A DNA stretch of 64,000 nt, from assembly GCF_047663525.1 (NCBI RefSeq), contig NC_092601.1, positions 19,243,501 to 19,307,500 on the forward strand, written 5' to 3'. A program made the position numbers and the translations under genes. The notes beneath the pieces are model-generated. The model was not told where the DNA came from and made no database searches. It saw nothing but the letters and a program-made list of their open reading frames with translations. Every line of letters begins with the position of its first letter. Position 1 is the first letter of the stretch. Shown piece after piece: positions 36,501-43,590 of this stretch. This DNA comes from Anas platyrhynchos. Taxonomy: Eukaryota; Chordata; Aves; Anseriformes; Anatidae.

Positions 36501-39500
36501 TCATGCTTCCAAGTAGAGATGATGCCACACCTGTGAGAGATGAACCTATGGAAGCAGATTCTATTGCTTTCAAACCAGTGTCTGAAAAGGAGAAAAAAGA
36601 GAAGGATAAGCCAAAAGCAAAAGTTGACAAGGCAAAACGGAAAGCAGAAGTGGCTGCTCCTCCTAAAAAAGACAATGCAATAAAACCAGCTAAATCTTCC
36701 CAAGAGAAGGTGGACACCGATCGTGAAAAATCGCCTCGAATTGAACCTCCTGTGAAAAAAGTGAAGGAAGAGTTGCCAAAAGCAGACAGCGTTAAAACTT
36801 CTTCCTCTCAAAAGGATGAGAAGGCTACTGGTACACCACGGAAAGTTCATCCAAAAGCGACAAAGGATCACCCAGAAACCAGACCAGCCAAGGAAGAAAA
36901 GACAAAGAAGGACCATACAAAAGAAATCAAGTCAGAGAAACCCTCCAGCAAAGAGGACAAGTCAAAAAAAGCTGTTGAAAAAGGCAAAACTTCTGATGCA
37001 AAAGCTGAAAAAAGAAAAAGAAAAGCAGATGAAAAGGTTGATAAAGAACATGAAGCAACTTCGATAAAGGCCTCTAAACCAGAAAGTGCTGAATCAAAAA
37101 CATCACCGAAGGGAAAAACTGAACCTGATGGTGAAAAAGGAGAGAGAACTCCAGAAAAGGATAAATCTGCTTTTCTTACCACTCCTGCAAAAAAGATTAA
37201 ACTTAACCGAGAAACTGGCAAAAAGATTGTGAGTGGAGAAAATGTGCCACCTGTGAAAGAACCCGTTGAGAAAGCTGAGCCAAGCAGCAGCAAAGCTAAA
37301 CAAGAAAAAGTGAAAGGAAAAGCGAGAAGAAAAGTAACAGCAGCTGATGGATCTGGTTCAACTCTTGTAGATTATACCAGGTACCTAATCATTTCTTCTC
37401 TTATCCCCTCTAAAATGTAAAGTCCTTCTGATAACTAATGAAAGGAAAAACAAAACCCATGCTCACTGAGTGAGTGAATCATCTTTGAGCTTTTCAGTTA
37501 AACTGTACATGGGTCCAAATCAAATGTGGTGGGAGCAAACAAGCAGTCTGTAGTGAACGAAAAGCTAATGAGCTTAATTCATGGGTGATATGGTTAACCC
37601 TTACTTCTGGGTCTTTTTTCCCCTCTTAATCCTTACCCTTTTGAATACTGCTACACATTGACTCTTCGTGGTGTCCTTTCTGTCTTGCCTTCAGCTTAAT
37701 GCTAAAGGCAAGGATAACAGATATGTCTGTACAGTGCAGTGTTTTGTATTTTAAAAATTGCAAGGTACTGTAGCGATCGTCTTCTGTTAGAGTGACATGA
37801 AATTATAACTTACAGAAATAGCATCTTGGTTGCAAATACACTGTGCAGCTTTGAGGCCCTAATTGCTCCTTAATTGCTTGCTTACTTGTTGAAACAAGAA
37901 TATATATCTAATTTATCTACTATTGATAGAAATAGGACATCAAGGAATTACCAGATCAGACAGTCCCCAATCTGATAATCTCGTGTCTTTGTTAATTAAA
38001 TGCATAGTAGGAAGATACTAAATTAATTGATTGCTCATAATCTTAGCCAGTGGACTCATCCTTTTTCATCTGTTAATTTGTTGAATATCTTTTGAAAAAA
38101 TACCGAAGATTTACGAGTGAAACAAAGGCCATTTTATAAAAGACAGCTGTGCTTGCATCTCTACCCACTTATTAACGTATGTTTTTTTCTCTTCTTAGTA
38201 CAAGTTCTACTGGAGGAAGCCCTGTTAGAAAGTCTGAAGAGAAGCCAGATACAAAACGAACTGTCATCAAGACAATGGAGGAGTATAATAATGATATAAC
38301 TGCCCCTGCTGAAGATGTCATTATTATGATCCAGGTTCCTCAGTCAAAGTGGGATAAGGATGACTTTGAGTCTGAAGAGGAAGACATTAAATCTACCCAG
38401 CCACCTTCAAACATAGGAAAACCTGCTAGTGTTGTAAAAAATGTGAGTAGTAAGCCTCCAAATCCTGTAAAACACAACGAAAAAGAGACTGAGCCTTTGG
38501 AGAAAACACAGAAAACTGCAAAAGAGTTGAGTTATGAAAGCTCCCAGCATGATGCAAAAAGTTCAAAAAGTTTGATGTCAAATGAAAAAGGGAAAACCAA
38601 AGAGCGAGATCATTCTGTGTCAGACAAAGACGCTTCTGAGAAAAGAAAGAGCAGTATTCAGCCAGAAAAAGACCACTCAGAACGTGCAACTGAACAAGGA
38701 AATGGAAAAAATATTTCTCAATCTTCCAAAGACAGCAGATCTTCAGACAAACATGATTCTGGCCGTGGATCCACTGCTAAAGACTTTACTCCTAACCGAG
38801 ACAAAAAATCTGACCATGATAGCAACAGAGAGCATTCTAGTTCCAAGCGTAGAGATGAAAAAAGTGAATTAGCAAGGAGAAAAGACTCCCCTTCTCGAAA
38901 CAGAGAATCTACATCAGGACAAAAAAGTAAACCAAGAGATGAACGAGCAGAGTCCTCCAAAAAGGGCACTGGAGATTCCAAAAGGAGCAGCTACAGTCCT
39001 CCACGTGACCGAAAGCAGTCAGATCACAAAACTACTCATGATTCCAAGCGTTCATTAGAGGAGCACAAACCTCTAGATAAAAATTCAGGGAAGGAGAAAG
39101 AAAAGGAGAAGGAGAAAGAAAAGGAGAAGGAGAAAGAGAAGGAGAAAGAAAAGGAAAAGGAGAAGGAGAAGGAGAAAGAAAAGGAGAAGGAGAAGGACAA
39201 GGAGAAAGAAAAGGAAAAGGACAAGGAGAAAGAAAAGGAAAAGGAGAGGGAGAAGGACAAGGAAAAGGAGAGGGAGAGGGAGAAGGACAAGGAAAAGGAG
39301 AGGGAGAGGGAGAAGGACAAGGAAAAGGAGAGGGAGAAGGAAAAGGAGAGGGAGAAGGAGAAGGAAAAGGAGAGGGAGAAGGAGAAGGAAAAGGAAAAGG
39401 AGAGGGAGAGGGAGAAGGAGAAAGAAAGGGAGAGGGAGAAGGAGAAAGAAAGGGAGAAGGAGAAGGAAAAGGAGAAAGAAAAGGAGAAGGAAAAAGAGAA

Positions 39501-40254
39501 AGAAAAGGAGAAGGAAAAGGAGAAAGAGAAAGAAAAGGAGAAGGAAAAGGAGAAAGAGAAAGAAAAGGAGAAGGAGGAGAAAGAAAAGGAGGACAAGCAC
39601 GTGTCTGAAATAACGAGCAATAAAGAGTTGGGTTGCAATAAGCCACCTTTGATACAAGAATCACCAGATGCAAAAAATGAGAAAGAAAACATGACTGGAC
39701 AAAATGATAAAACTGGTGTCAAGCCTAAGCCTCAGGTAAGCAACCCCTCACGGCTGTCTTCTGATCCAACTCGAGAAACTGATGAGGCTGCATTTGTGCC
39801 AGACTACAATGAAAGTGACAGTGAAAGTAATGTATCTGCAAAAGATGAGGAAACTGCAGGAAAAAATTCTAAAGAACCAAAAGAAAAAGCTGTTGATAAA
39901 GTTAAAGAGGATACAGCAGCACCTGCCACAGCTGACCAGCCTGAAGCAGGCAGAAGTCAAAGTCAGAGCAGCCCCAGTGTTAGCCGCAGTCGTAGTCAAA
40001 GCCCTTCCGAGAGTCAAACTCGAAGCCACAGCAGCAGTGCCAGCTCAGGAGAGAGTCAAGACAGCAAGAAAAAGAAAAAGAAGAAGGAGAAGAAGAAGCA
40101 CAAGAAACACAAAAAACATAAGAAGCATAAGAAACACACTGGAAATGAATCAGAATTGGAGAAAAGCCAAAAACACAAACACAAGAAGAAAAAATCAAAG
40201 AAGAGCAAAGATAAAGAGAAAGATGACCAAAAAGTTAAATCTGTCACTATATAG
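9368..40254 (+). CDS. RBBP6: RBBP6, E3 ubiquitin-protein ligase and 3'-end processing factor (17 coding exons, 1931 aa)
   Basis: Joined exons: 9368-9533, 16985-17084, 19746-19782, 24726-24770, 27173-27261, 27382-27478, 28304-28443, 29062-29234, 29966-30069, 30335-30675, 31785-31878, 31958-32036, 32143-32200, 33365-33730, 34089-34190, 35632-37380, 38199-40254. Every intron is GT-AG and phases sum exactly. The protein has a DWNN ubiquitin-like domain (about 1-78), CCHC zinc knuckle (161-174), RING/U-box-like finger (259-299), Q/P and proline-rich parts (about 335-630), an RS domain (664 to about 762) and a charged lysine-rich tail. In mammals RBBP6 binds Rb and p53, assists MDM2 in p53 ubiquitination and acts with the cleavage-polyadenylation machinery in the nucleus. 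The start was chosen because MSCVHYKFSSKLNYDTVTFD is the family N-terminus. It is longer than the human protein (1792 aa, from memory), mainly because of a K/E tract in exon 17. Confidence 0.97.
9534..16984 (+). other. RBBP6 intron 1 (7.5 kb)
   Basis: Starts in the CpG island and turns AT-rich by about 9.8 kb. I see homopolymer tracts (for example A runs near 11390-11403) but no exon-like ORF, recognisable repeat family or RNA gene. Its length and position next to the promoter are usual for a first intron and could hold enhancers, for which there is no direct evidence here. Confidence 0.85.
16985..17084 (+). CDS. RBBP6: RBBP6 exon 2: end of DWNN domain
   Basis: Acceptor TTAG|AATACAC completes GAA (E56). 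The exon reads YTDDNALIPKNSSVIVRRIP, then IGGVKATSKTYV, matching the family almost residue for residue. It ends two bases into codon 89 at donor AT|GTAAGT. Confidence 0.96.
17085..19745 (+). other. RBBP6 intron 2 (2.7 kb)
   Basis: AT-rich intron. No exon, RNA gene or repeat family recognised. The small ORFs inside lack splice sites and domain content. Confidence 0.85.
19746..19782 (+). CDS. RBBP6: RBBP6 exon 3: linker after DWNN
   Basis: A 37-base exon: A completes ATA (I89), followed by SRTEPVSGTSKA, ending at residue 101 in phase 0. The donor is GCA|GTATGT. Reading on through the donor stays open for 30 codons and appears to make a separate short isoform. The linker VSGTSKA differs from the human residues I remember here (AMATTKA). 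Confidence 0.94.
19783..19875 (+). CDS. RBBP6: Alternative 3' end of RBBP6: DWNN-only isoform tail read from intron 3
   Basis: If the exon 3 donor is not used, the frame continues for 30 residues from VCKNTISHFF to the stop TAA at 19873-19875. This would give a 131-residue protein consisting of the DWNN domain plus a short tail. The human 118-residue isoform 3, as I remember it, also continues after KA with VCKNTISHFF before diverging. The human short form is reported to compete with full-length RBBP6 and to inhibit 3'-end processing. Here the tail is longer (30 versus 17 residues). A canonical poly(A) signal lies 320 bases downstream. The isoform is inferred from the sequence and remembered human protein, without transcript data. 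Confidence 0.6.
   Translation, partial: VCKNTISHFFLHTALNYKQCSLALIFQVLT
20196..20201 (+). terminator. Poly(A) signal for the intron 3 short isoform
   Basis: AATAAA preceded by UGUA words around 20155-20167 (CFIm-type sites) and followed within about 25 bases by a GU/U-rich stretch (20204-20222). All three parts of a mammalian-type cleavage site are present at plausible spacing. It would give a 3' UTR of about 340 bases to the DWNN-only transcript. Confidence 0.55.
23954..23985. repeat. 16-bp tandem duplication in intron 3
   Basis: TCCAAACTAATTCATA occurs twice back to back. It is a recent-looking local duplication with no obvious function. Confidence 0.85.
24726..24770 (+). CDS. RBBP6: RBBP6 exon 4
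   Basis: A 45-base, phase-0 exon (acceptor ACAG, donor AAG|GTATAT) encoding IDDSSASISLAQLTK, residues 102-116, identical to the human residues I remember. Because it is a multiple of three it could be skipped without a frameshift. Confidence 0.95.
24771..27172 (+). other. RBBP6 intron 4 (2.4 kb)
   Basis: AT-rich intron with no exon recognised. It holds a canonical AATAAA at 26205-26210 followed by GU-rich sequence, a possible cryptic poly(A) site. Confidence 0.85.
27173..27261 (+). CDS. RBBP6: RBBP6 exon 5
   Basis: Encodes TANLAEANASEEDKIKAMMS, then QSGHEYDPI (residues 117-145), plus two bases of N146. The acceptor is ACAG and the donor ATCAA|GTAAGT. This acidic linker between DWNN and the zinc knuckle is highly conserved. 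Confidence 0.95.
27382..27478 (+). CDS. RBBP6: RBBP6 exon 6: CCHC zinc knuckle
   Basis: Residues 146-178. It contains C161-F-R-C164-G-K-P-G-H169-Y-I-K-N-C174, a perfect CX2CX4HX4C zinc knuckle of the retroviral-nucleocapsid type, which in the family binds RNA. It is preceded by MKKPLGPPPPSYT. Intron 5 is only 120 bases. The donor is GGG|GTAAGA. Confidence 0.96.
27479..28303 (+). other. RBBP6 intron 6 (825 bp)
   Basis: AT-rich intron; nothing else recognised. Confidence 0.85.
28304..28443 (+). CDS. RBBP6: RBBP6 exon 7
   Basis: Encodes DKNFESVPRIKKSTGIPRSF, then MMEVKDPNTKGAMLTNTGKY and AIPTID (179-224), with two bases of A225. Acceptor ACAG|GAC, donor GC|GTAAGT. A conserved basic linker between zinc knuckle and RING. 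Confidence 0.95.
28444..29061 (+). other. RBBP6 intron 7 (618 bp)
   Basis: An intron with a short tandem repeat of AAATTTCTTC-like units at about 28972-29018 just before the pyrimidine tract of exon 8. Confidence 0.85.
29062..29234 (+). CDS. RBBP6: RBBP6 exon 8: first part of RING/U-box-like finger
   Basis: Residues 225-282. After an acidic serine stretch (SSSSEEDDPIPDE) the finger begins at C259-L-I-C262, followed by C274/C275 and C280. The RBBP6 finger folds like a U-box though it binds zinc, and recruits E2 enzymes. It ends one base into C283 (GAAT|GTAAGT). Confidence 0.96.
29235..29965 (+). other. RBBP6 intron 8 (731 bp)
   Basis: AT-rich intron; no further feature seen. Confidence 0.85.
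29966..30069 (+). CDS. RBBP6: RBBP6 exon 9: second part of RING finger
   Basis: Residues 283-317: C283-I-R-T-A-L-L-E-S-E-E-H-T-C296-P-T-C299, then HQTDVSPDALIANKFLRQ. With exon 8 this completes the cysteine-rich finger; all ligand cysteines are intact, so ligase function should be preserved. Donor CAG|GTAACA. Confidence 0.96.
30335..30675 (+). CDS. RBBP6: RBBP6 exon 10: Q/P-rich region
   Basis: Residues 318-430. It opens with AVNNFKNETGYTKRLRKIQ, followed by seven glutamines (30389-30409) and ten prolines (30410-30439), then NLQPLMRPTISRQQDPLMIP, which matches the family. The CAG/CAA and CCA runs form a coding microsatellite; the human segment I remember has prolines but no glutamine run. 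The second half is serine/proline-rich and weakly conserved. Confidence 0.93.
30676..31784 (+). other. RBBP6 intron 10 (1.1 kb)
   Basis: AT-rich intron, no additional feature supported. Confidence 0.85.
31785..31878 (+). CDS. RBBP6: RBBP6 exon 11
   Basis: Encodes residues 431-462 including DADAVIPPALMTAAELSKSS, then PLSISSLLEEK. Acceptor GTAG|CGA, donor AAG|GTAAAT. It corresponds to the human segment ending SSIAITALMEEK and is one of the less conserved parts. Confidence 0.9.
31958..32036 (+). CDS. RBBP6: RBBP6 exon 12
   Basis: Encodes GYQVPVLRQPALQSLLGPQG, then QSIPTT (463-488), with one base of G489. The preceding intron is only 79 bases. It matches the human GYQVPVLGTPSLLGQSLLHG region. 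Confidence 0.92.
32143..32200 (+). CDS. RBBP6: RBBP6 exon 13
   Basis: Encodes HPMRAGAIRSAGGRPGWE with flanking split codons (489-508). Acceptor AAAG|GTC, preceded by a long T tract near 32065-32082. Donor ACT|GTAAGT. In human isoform 1 another segment starting SNKLGY follows GWE; I find no intact equivalent here and splice straight to exon 14. Confidence 0.88.
32201..33364 (+). other. RBBP6 intron 13 (1.2 kb)
   Basis: AT-rich intron. At 32366-32394 it holds a possible remnant of an alternative exon that in mammals encodes residues following GWE. Otherwise empty. Confidence 0.8.
32366..32394 (+). pseudogene. Possible relic of the alternative SNKLGY exon of RBBP6
   Basis: TTAG acceptor, then 29 bases that continue the exon 13 frame as L-S-N-K-R-R-I-C-A-S, followed by a usable donor A|GTAAGA. 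The human equivalent as I remember it starts HSNKLGY and ends RRGERSCYR. Here the middle is missing and the remaining length is not a multiple of three, so inclusion would shift exon 14 out of frame. It may be a decayed exon, a poison exon or chance. Confidence 0.35.
33365..33730 (+). CDS. RBBP6: RBBP6 exon 14: proline-rich region
   Basis: Residues 508-629 and two bases of 630. Starts STNRGRPHSERTQRTQ, continues into VPVPPPPLYPPPPHALPLPP and PPQFPPQFPPGQPP, and ends in the conserved TTQAPPLSREEFYREQRRLK. It gives SH3/WW-type proline ligands and the start of a coiled charged segment. Acceptor TTTAG|AAGT, donor GAGGA|GTAAGT. Confidence 0.94.
33731..34088 (+). other. RBBP6 intron 14 (358 bp)
   Basis: Contains a 17-bp direct repeat (GTAATAAAGGTCAAACT at 34038-34054 and 34061-34077) ending 9 bases before the AG of exon 15, so the branch-site region is duplicated. 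Confidence 0.85.
34089..34190 (+). CDS. RBBP6: RBBP6 exon 15
   Basis: A 102-base exon encoding EEKKKSKLDEFTNDFAKELM, then EYKKIQKERRRSFS (630-663), essentially identical to human. Likely helical and highly charged. Phase 2 on both sides, so skipping it would keep frame. Confidence 0.95.
34191..35631 (+). other. RBBP6 intron 15 (1.4 kb)
   Basis: AT-rich. Holds a 10-bp-arm inverted repeat at 34858-34883 with a third copy of the arm at 34893-34902. The acceptor of exon 16 has a strong T tract (35592-35628). Confidence 0.85.
35632..37380 (+). CDS. RBBP6: RBBP6 exon 16: RS domain and Rb-binding region
   Basis: Residues 664-1246. It opens with an arginine/serine domain of about 100 residues (RSKSPYSASSYSRSSYTYSK through SRSRSP), typical of splicing-associated proteins. 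The conserved EREYFNRYREVPPYDIKAYY and GRSVDFRDPFEKERYREWER follow, then a lysine-rich, low-complexity part with nuclear-localisation-like KHKKHRKRRKG near 36373-36405. In mammals the Rb-binding and the start of the p53-binding regions map here. Donor CCAG|GTACCT. Confidence 0.96.
37381..38198 (+). other. RBBP6 intron 16 (818 bp)
   Basis: AT-rich intron. If retained, exon 16 would run only 13 further codons to a stop at 37418-37420. Nothing else recognised. Confidence 0.85.
38199..40254 (+). CDS. RBBP6: RBBP6 exon 17 (last coding exon): p53-binding region, K/E tract and lysine-rich C-terminus
   Basis: Residues 1247-1931. It starts with the conserved STSSTGGSPVRKSEEKPDTK and AEDVIIMIQVPQSKWDKDDF, then a serine/lysine-rich disordered region. 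At 1545-1713 there are 169 consecutive residues made only of K, E, R and D. Conserved sequence resumes at about RLSSDPTRETDEAAFVPDYN, then an SR-like segment (SPSVSRSRSQSPSESQTRSH) and a K/H-rich tail (KKHKKHKKHKKHKKHTG) ending KVKSVTI. The stop is TAG at 40252-40254. The human protein ends KVKSVTV, so the C-terminus is complete. Confidence 0.96.
39091..39597 (+). repeat. RBBP6: Coding purine minisatellite, (KE)n tract in RBBP6 exon 17
   Basis: 507 bases that are more than 98% purine on the + strand, with only a handful of Cs (in GACAAG units). Part of the tract is an array with a 30-bp period: AGAAGGACAAGG-type units starting at 39251, 39281 and 39311, and another 30-bp unit repeated at 39511 and 39541. 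The rest is degenerate GAGAAR/AAGGAG. All six-base variants keep the K-E/R/D alternation, and there is no frameshift. Length variation between individuals is likely. Confidence 0.9.
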
Positions 40255-40680
40255 AATGACAGATAAGAAAAAATTGACTTAATTCCTAAGTCATCTGTAT
40301 TAAATTTTGTTAAAATGTAAACGAATTCAAGCGTTGTAAATAATGACATGAAAGACCCTGTGCTGCACTTAAAATATTGCTGCTTGATTATTTGATTTTT
40401 ACATCAGAGCTTTATAAAAGTGAACATTTTGTACAGAATTGTGAGTTGTGACCATGTAACATGAAAGGTTTTGCTGGGGCATCTTATTTTTAACCACCAT
40501 TAATTAGTTTGGGTGGAGTTTACTGTACTGTGAAAATTTTCACATTTGAATTTTTTTTTAATTGCCTGGCGGAAGAAGCTGGTATCAGTTACGAAATATC
40601 TGCAGAATGATTTGCAGAATACATTACAGCCCTGTTATGTCACTTTTTGATTACAATAAAAAGTTTTCAGTAAACTTTAT
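40255..40680 (+). other. RBBP6: RBBP6 3' untranslated region
   Basis: About 425 AT-rich bases from the stop codon to the inferred cleavage site shortly after the AATAAA at 40655-40660. The extent rests on the poly(A) signal only. Confidence 0.7.
40655..40660 (+). terminator. RBBP6: Main RBBP6 poly(A) signal
   Basis: Canonical AATAAA, 401 bases after the stop, followed by a T/GT-containing region (40663-40690). A run of 12 Gs lies 130 bases further on and could act as a transcription pause site. Confidence 0.75.
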
Positions 40681-40789
40681 TCCATGTGATGAGATCTCCG
40701 GTGATAGCTGAACGTAAGCAGAGAAAGGAGTGTCAGAAAAAAATGTACTGGTAGCTTGCTGATAACCAATGTATGAAATATAATGTGTC

Positions 40790-40801
40790 GGGGGGGGGGG
40801 G
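40790..40801 (+). repeat. G12 homopolymer downstream of the RBBP6 poly(A) site
   Basis: Twelve consecutive Gs in otherwise AT-rich sequence. It could be a polymerase pausing element; it is also a place where sequencing length errors are likely. Confidence 0.8.
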
Positions 40802-43590
40802 TAATTTTGAAAAGACTGGTTGAATTTGAAATCTTCTGAACTGATACAATGTGGGGAGGTATTTCCCAAGAGGTGCCCTTTTCCATGTGCCCGGTGGATT
40901 TGTGTTTATATTTCAAAAAGTATCTGGCCCCAGAAATACAGCCACTGTTAACATCTGGTACTGACGGTTTCAGAACAATGTTATATGGGAAGTTGTCGTA
41001 TCTCAACACTCCTCCAGTTTGTTTAGAAAGCTGTTGCCATTTGTTGGCAAACATTTACACATATATTTTAACATGTCCTGTAATCCGTATTTCCTCTCAC
41101 AACCAAAAATGACTTTGGCAAAAGAAGAAAAAATATTAGAAAGGCAGATTTCTGCTTTAGACTGGTTTGAACAATGGCAGAAAATCTCAAAAATATAAAT
41201 TTAATTAGCTTGGTAGTTTCAAGAAGGAAGTCGTTTCTTCTTTCTTCTCACAGGTGGCAGTGGTGGGTGTTGCTAAACTGTCAGGAAGCCAGCATGGTAA
41301 TAAATACATCTCATGGTGCACGAAGGGCATAACACCCCGGTAACAACTGGACTTGGTAGTTCCCCTCTCCACCGTTTCTCTGTGGGATTTGCCCCAAATG
41401 AGTTAGAAGTACTAGATACTAAAGCAGCATTTCAGGGCTTCCTGCTTGCAGAAATTATTTTGTTCAAAAATCAGCATTGTTTGTAGGAACTGTCACTGGG
41501 ATATTTAGCAGTACAGAGATTAATAAAGTAATTCTTCATTTTGCTTTTCAGTCGGTTGACTCACGTTTTAAATACCAGGTTAGAGGTAGAGCATCTTTCC
41601 CTTCTTCTGATGGCTAAAAGAATAGCAGAACGAGTACTGAATTCACTTCCAGCACTTTGTACTTTTCCATGCCAAGGCATTCGTGGTAAATTTCAGATGT
41701 TTTCTGCACAGGCTTTCTTTCCAGGAGAAAAGAAGTGGCTAATAGATGTTAGGTGTGTTCATCTTGCATTTCCTGCGCGTGGTCCATCAAATGTGTCTGA
41801 CCAAAGTAAACGCCAGATGTATGGGAATTTCAGGCAGCTCCAGACTGACCATTTTTAGATAGTCTGTGCTTGTGATGATGAGGCCACTGGAAACAGAAAA
41901 CGTATTTAGCACTGTTCACTGTCTGTGAGCATGCTTTGGCCTAATGAAATACAGAAAATTAAGCTCTAAGTGAAATGGGATTCTTACCTGAGTTGGAATG
42001 TGTCAATGTGCTTTCTTATTAATGGTCAGAATAATTGGCAAGCTTATATAGAAGTTTCTTTGTGGAATAGCTCCTTAAAAACAGGCAAAATGCTGTATTT
42101 TTATATAACATGCTGAGGAAGCTGTAGTAAAGGCCTGTCTTAATACTCTGCTAAATTCTCCGTATTTTTTTTTTCAGAGCTCTGTAACTGTTACTGATTT
42201 TTCAGGCTCCTATGAATTTAATTGACCACACATGGCATTTATGATTACTTTTTTTCCTAAGATTTTTGAGCTGAAGGCACCTAAAATGTACTTGTGCTCA
42301 GGCTTGAATGGGTAATTTTTACTACAGTCGTGTTTAGAAGTCTTTGGACTGAATTTCTGAAGCTTTTATGCATTGCCTACGGTAGTGTAAAGGAGTGTAT
42401 CCAAACGGGTCTCTAGGTGTGAGAGTAAATACACCTGGAGTGCATTTGATTTCACGTGGTGAAATACAGTTAAGATGGTTTTAATCACAGAGAAGGAAAA
42501 CATATTTACAGAGAAAAATAAGTTTTGACTGTCTTCTTCAGACATAAGAAGCAGGTGTTGAGTCAGTGAATTTAACATACTGAAGCAACACTGCCTTGCC
42601 ACCTACTAACGGTAACTGTGCTCTGCTCCTCTAAAATGGTCACAATTCCTTACGCCAGTGTCTTCAGAGAATTGTTGGATTCATCTCACCTTCTTTCTTC
42701 ATTTTTTTTTCTGAATAGGCTAGAATGCTGTTAGAGCATCCTGGTGTGTATGAGCCGAGATGCTGTTAGAGGTGTTCGGGGTCTTTCCTTAGAAGTGATG
42801 GAGTGGTTAGACAAACACCTTGGGCATATCCCGTCTGTCCCACAGCAAAGACTGGAGTAGGTAATTTGAGTCTACAAATGATAGGATCACTGAAAAAGCA
42901 ATGCTCGTGCAAAATCCCAAACTAGCACAATTAGCAATGAGAATGAGAATATAAACTTGATGGATCTTGTAACGCAGTTTGAATAACCAAAATGCTGGGA
43001 AGCTGCAAGAAACTGCGAAGAAAATGCTGTCAGTTCTCAGCACCAGGCAAGTTGCAAAGGCAAACCCTGACAGAAAATAATTACAGAGAAGGGTCCGAGT
43101 CCTCAAATCTTGAAATTTGCTCTGGGTGAGAGGCATCTGGCTAGTCAGGGATTTGAGGTGCCTCACAGCCCCCTGTGCCGTCACCCCGCAGGTACCTGAC
43201 TGTCGGCGGGGCACGGCAGTGGTTCAGTGTCCTCTAGGTTCTCTTCAGTAGCAGAAGCAACACGTACCCATCACTGTAACGGGGATTAGGCATGCGACTA
43301 ATCCTGCTCATCATCTTAGACCAAATACTGGTATTTGTGGAAGGGGAGAAATGGTAATTCCTGCGTGCAACCTGCTACCTTCCCAGGCTGCAGTGTTTGT
43401 TGCTGAACTTTTTTTAGCTCCCAGCAGCTTACAAGTAAATGCCAAGCAGGAAGCACAGCACTTAAATGGTTGCCAAATTGCTTCTTGTGTTCTTGCCTAG
43501 CAAGCTGATGGGGGTCGTTTAAATTAGATTGGGTTTTATATTGAAATGGGATCAACTGAGATTTACTTTGCATCGTTGCCCTGAATTTTA
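40802..43590. other. AT-rich 3' flank of RBBP6, no gene supported
   Basis: Composition resembles the RBBP6 introns. A + strand ORF at 41541-41858 (105 codons) and a - strand ORF at 42807-43214 (135 codons, GTG start, hydrophobic stretches) are open, but neither resembles a family I know. An extra AATAAA occurs near 41522. Longer RBBP6 3' UTR forms ending there are conceivable. Confidence 0.6.

Noticed and set aside
37381-37420. Extension of exon 16 to the stop at 37420
   Set aside because: The donor CCAG|GTACCT joins in frame to exon 17, which continues the conserved family sequence; the extension is intronic.
39032-39722. Antisense ORFs of 190-228 codons encoding FS/SP/LF repeats
   Set aside because: Direct consequence of the stop-free polypyrimidine complement of the K/E tract.
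41541-41858. 105-codon ORF shortly after RBBP6
   Set aside because: No recognisable domain, first codon is not an ATG in good context, and no splice partner is visible.
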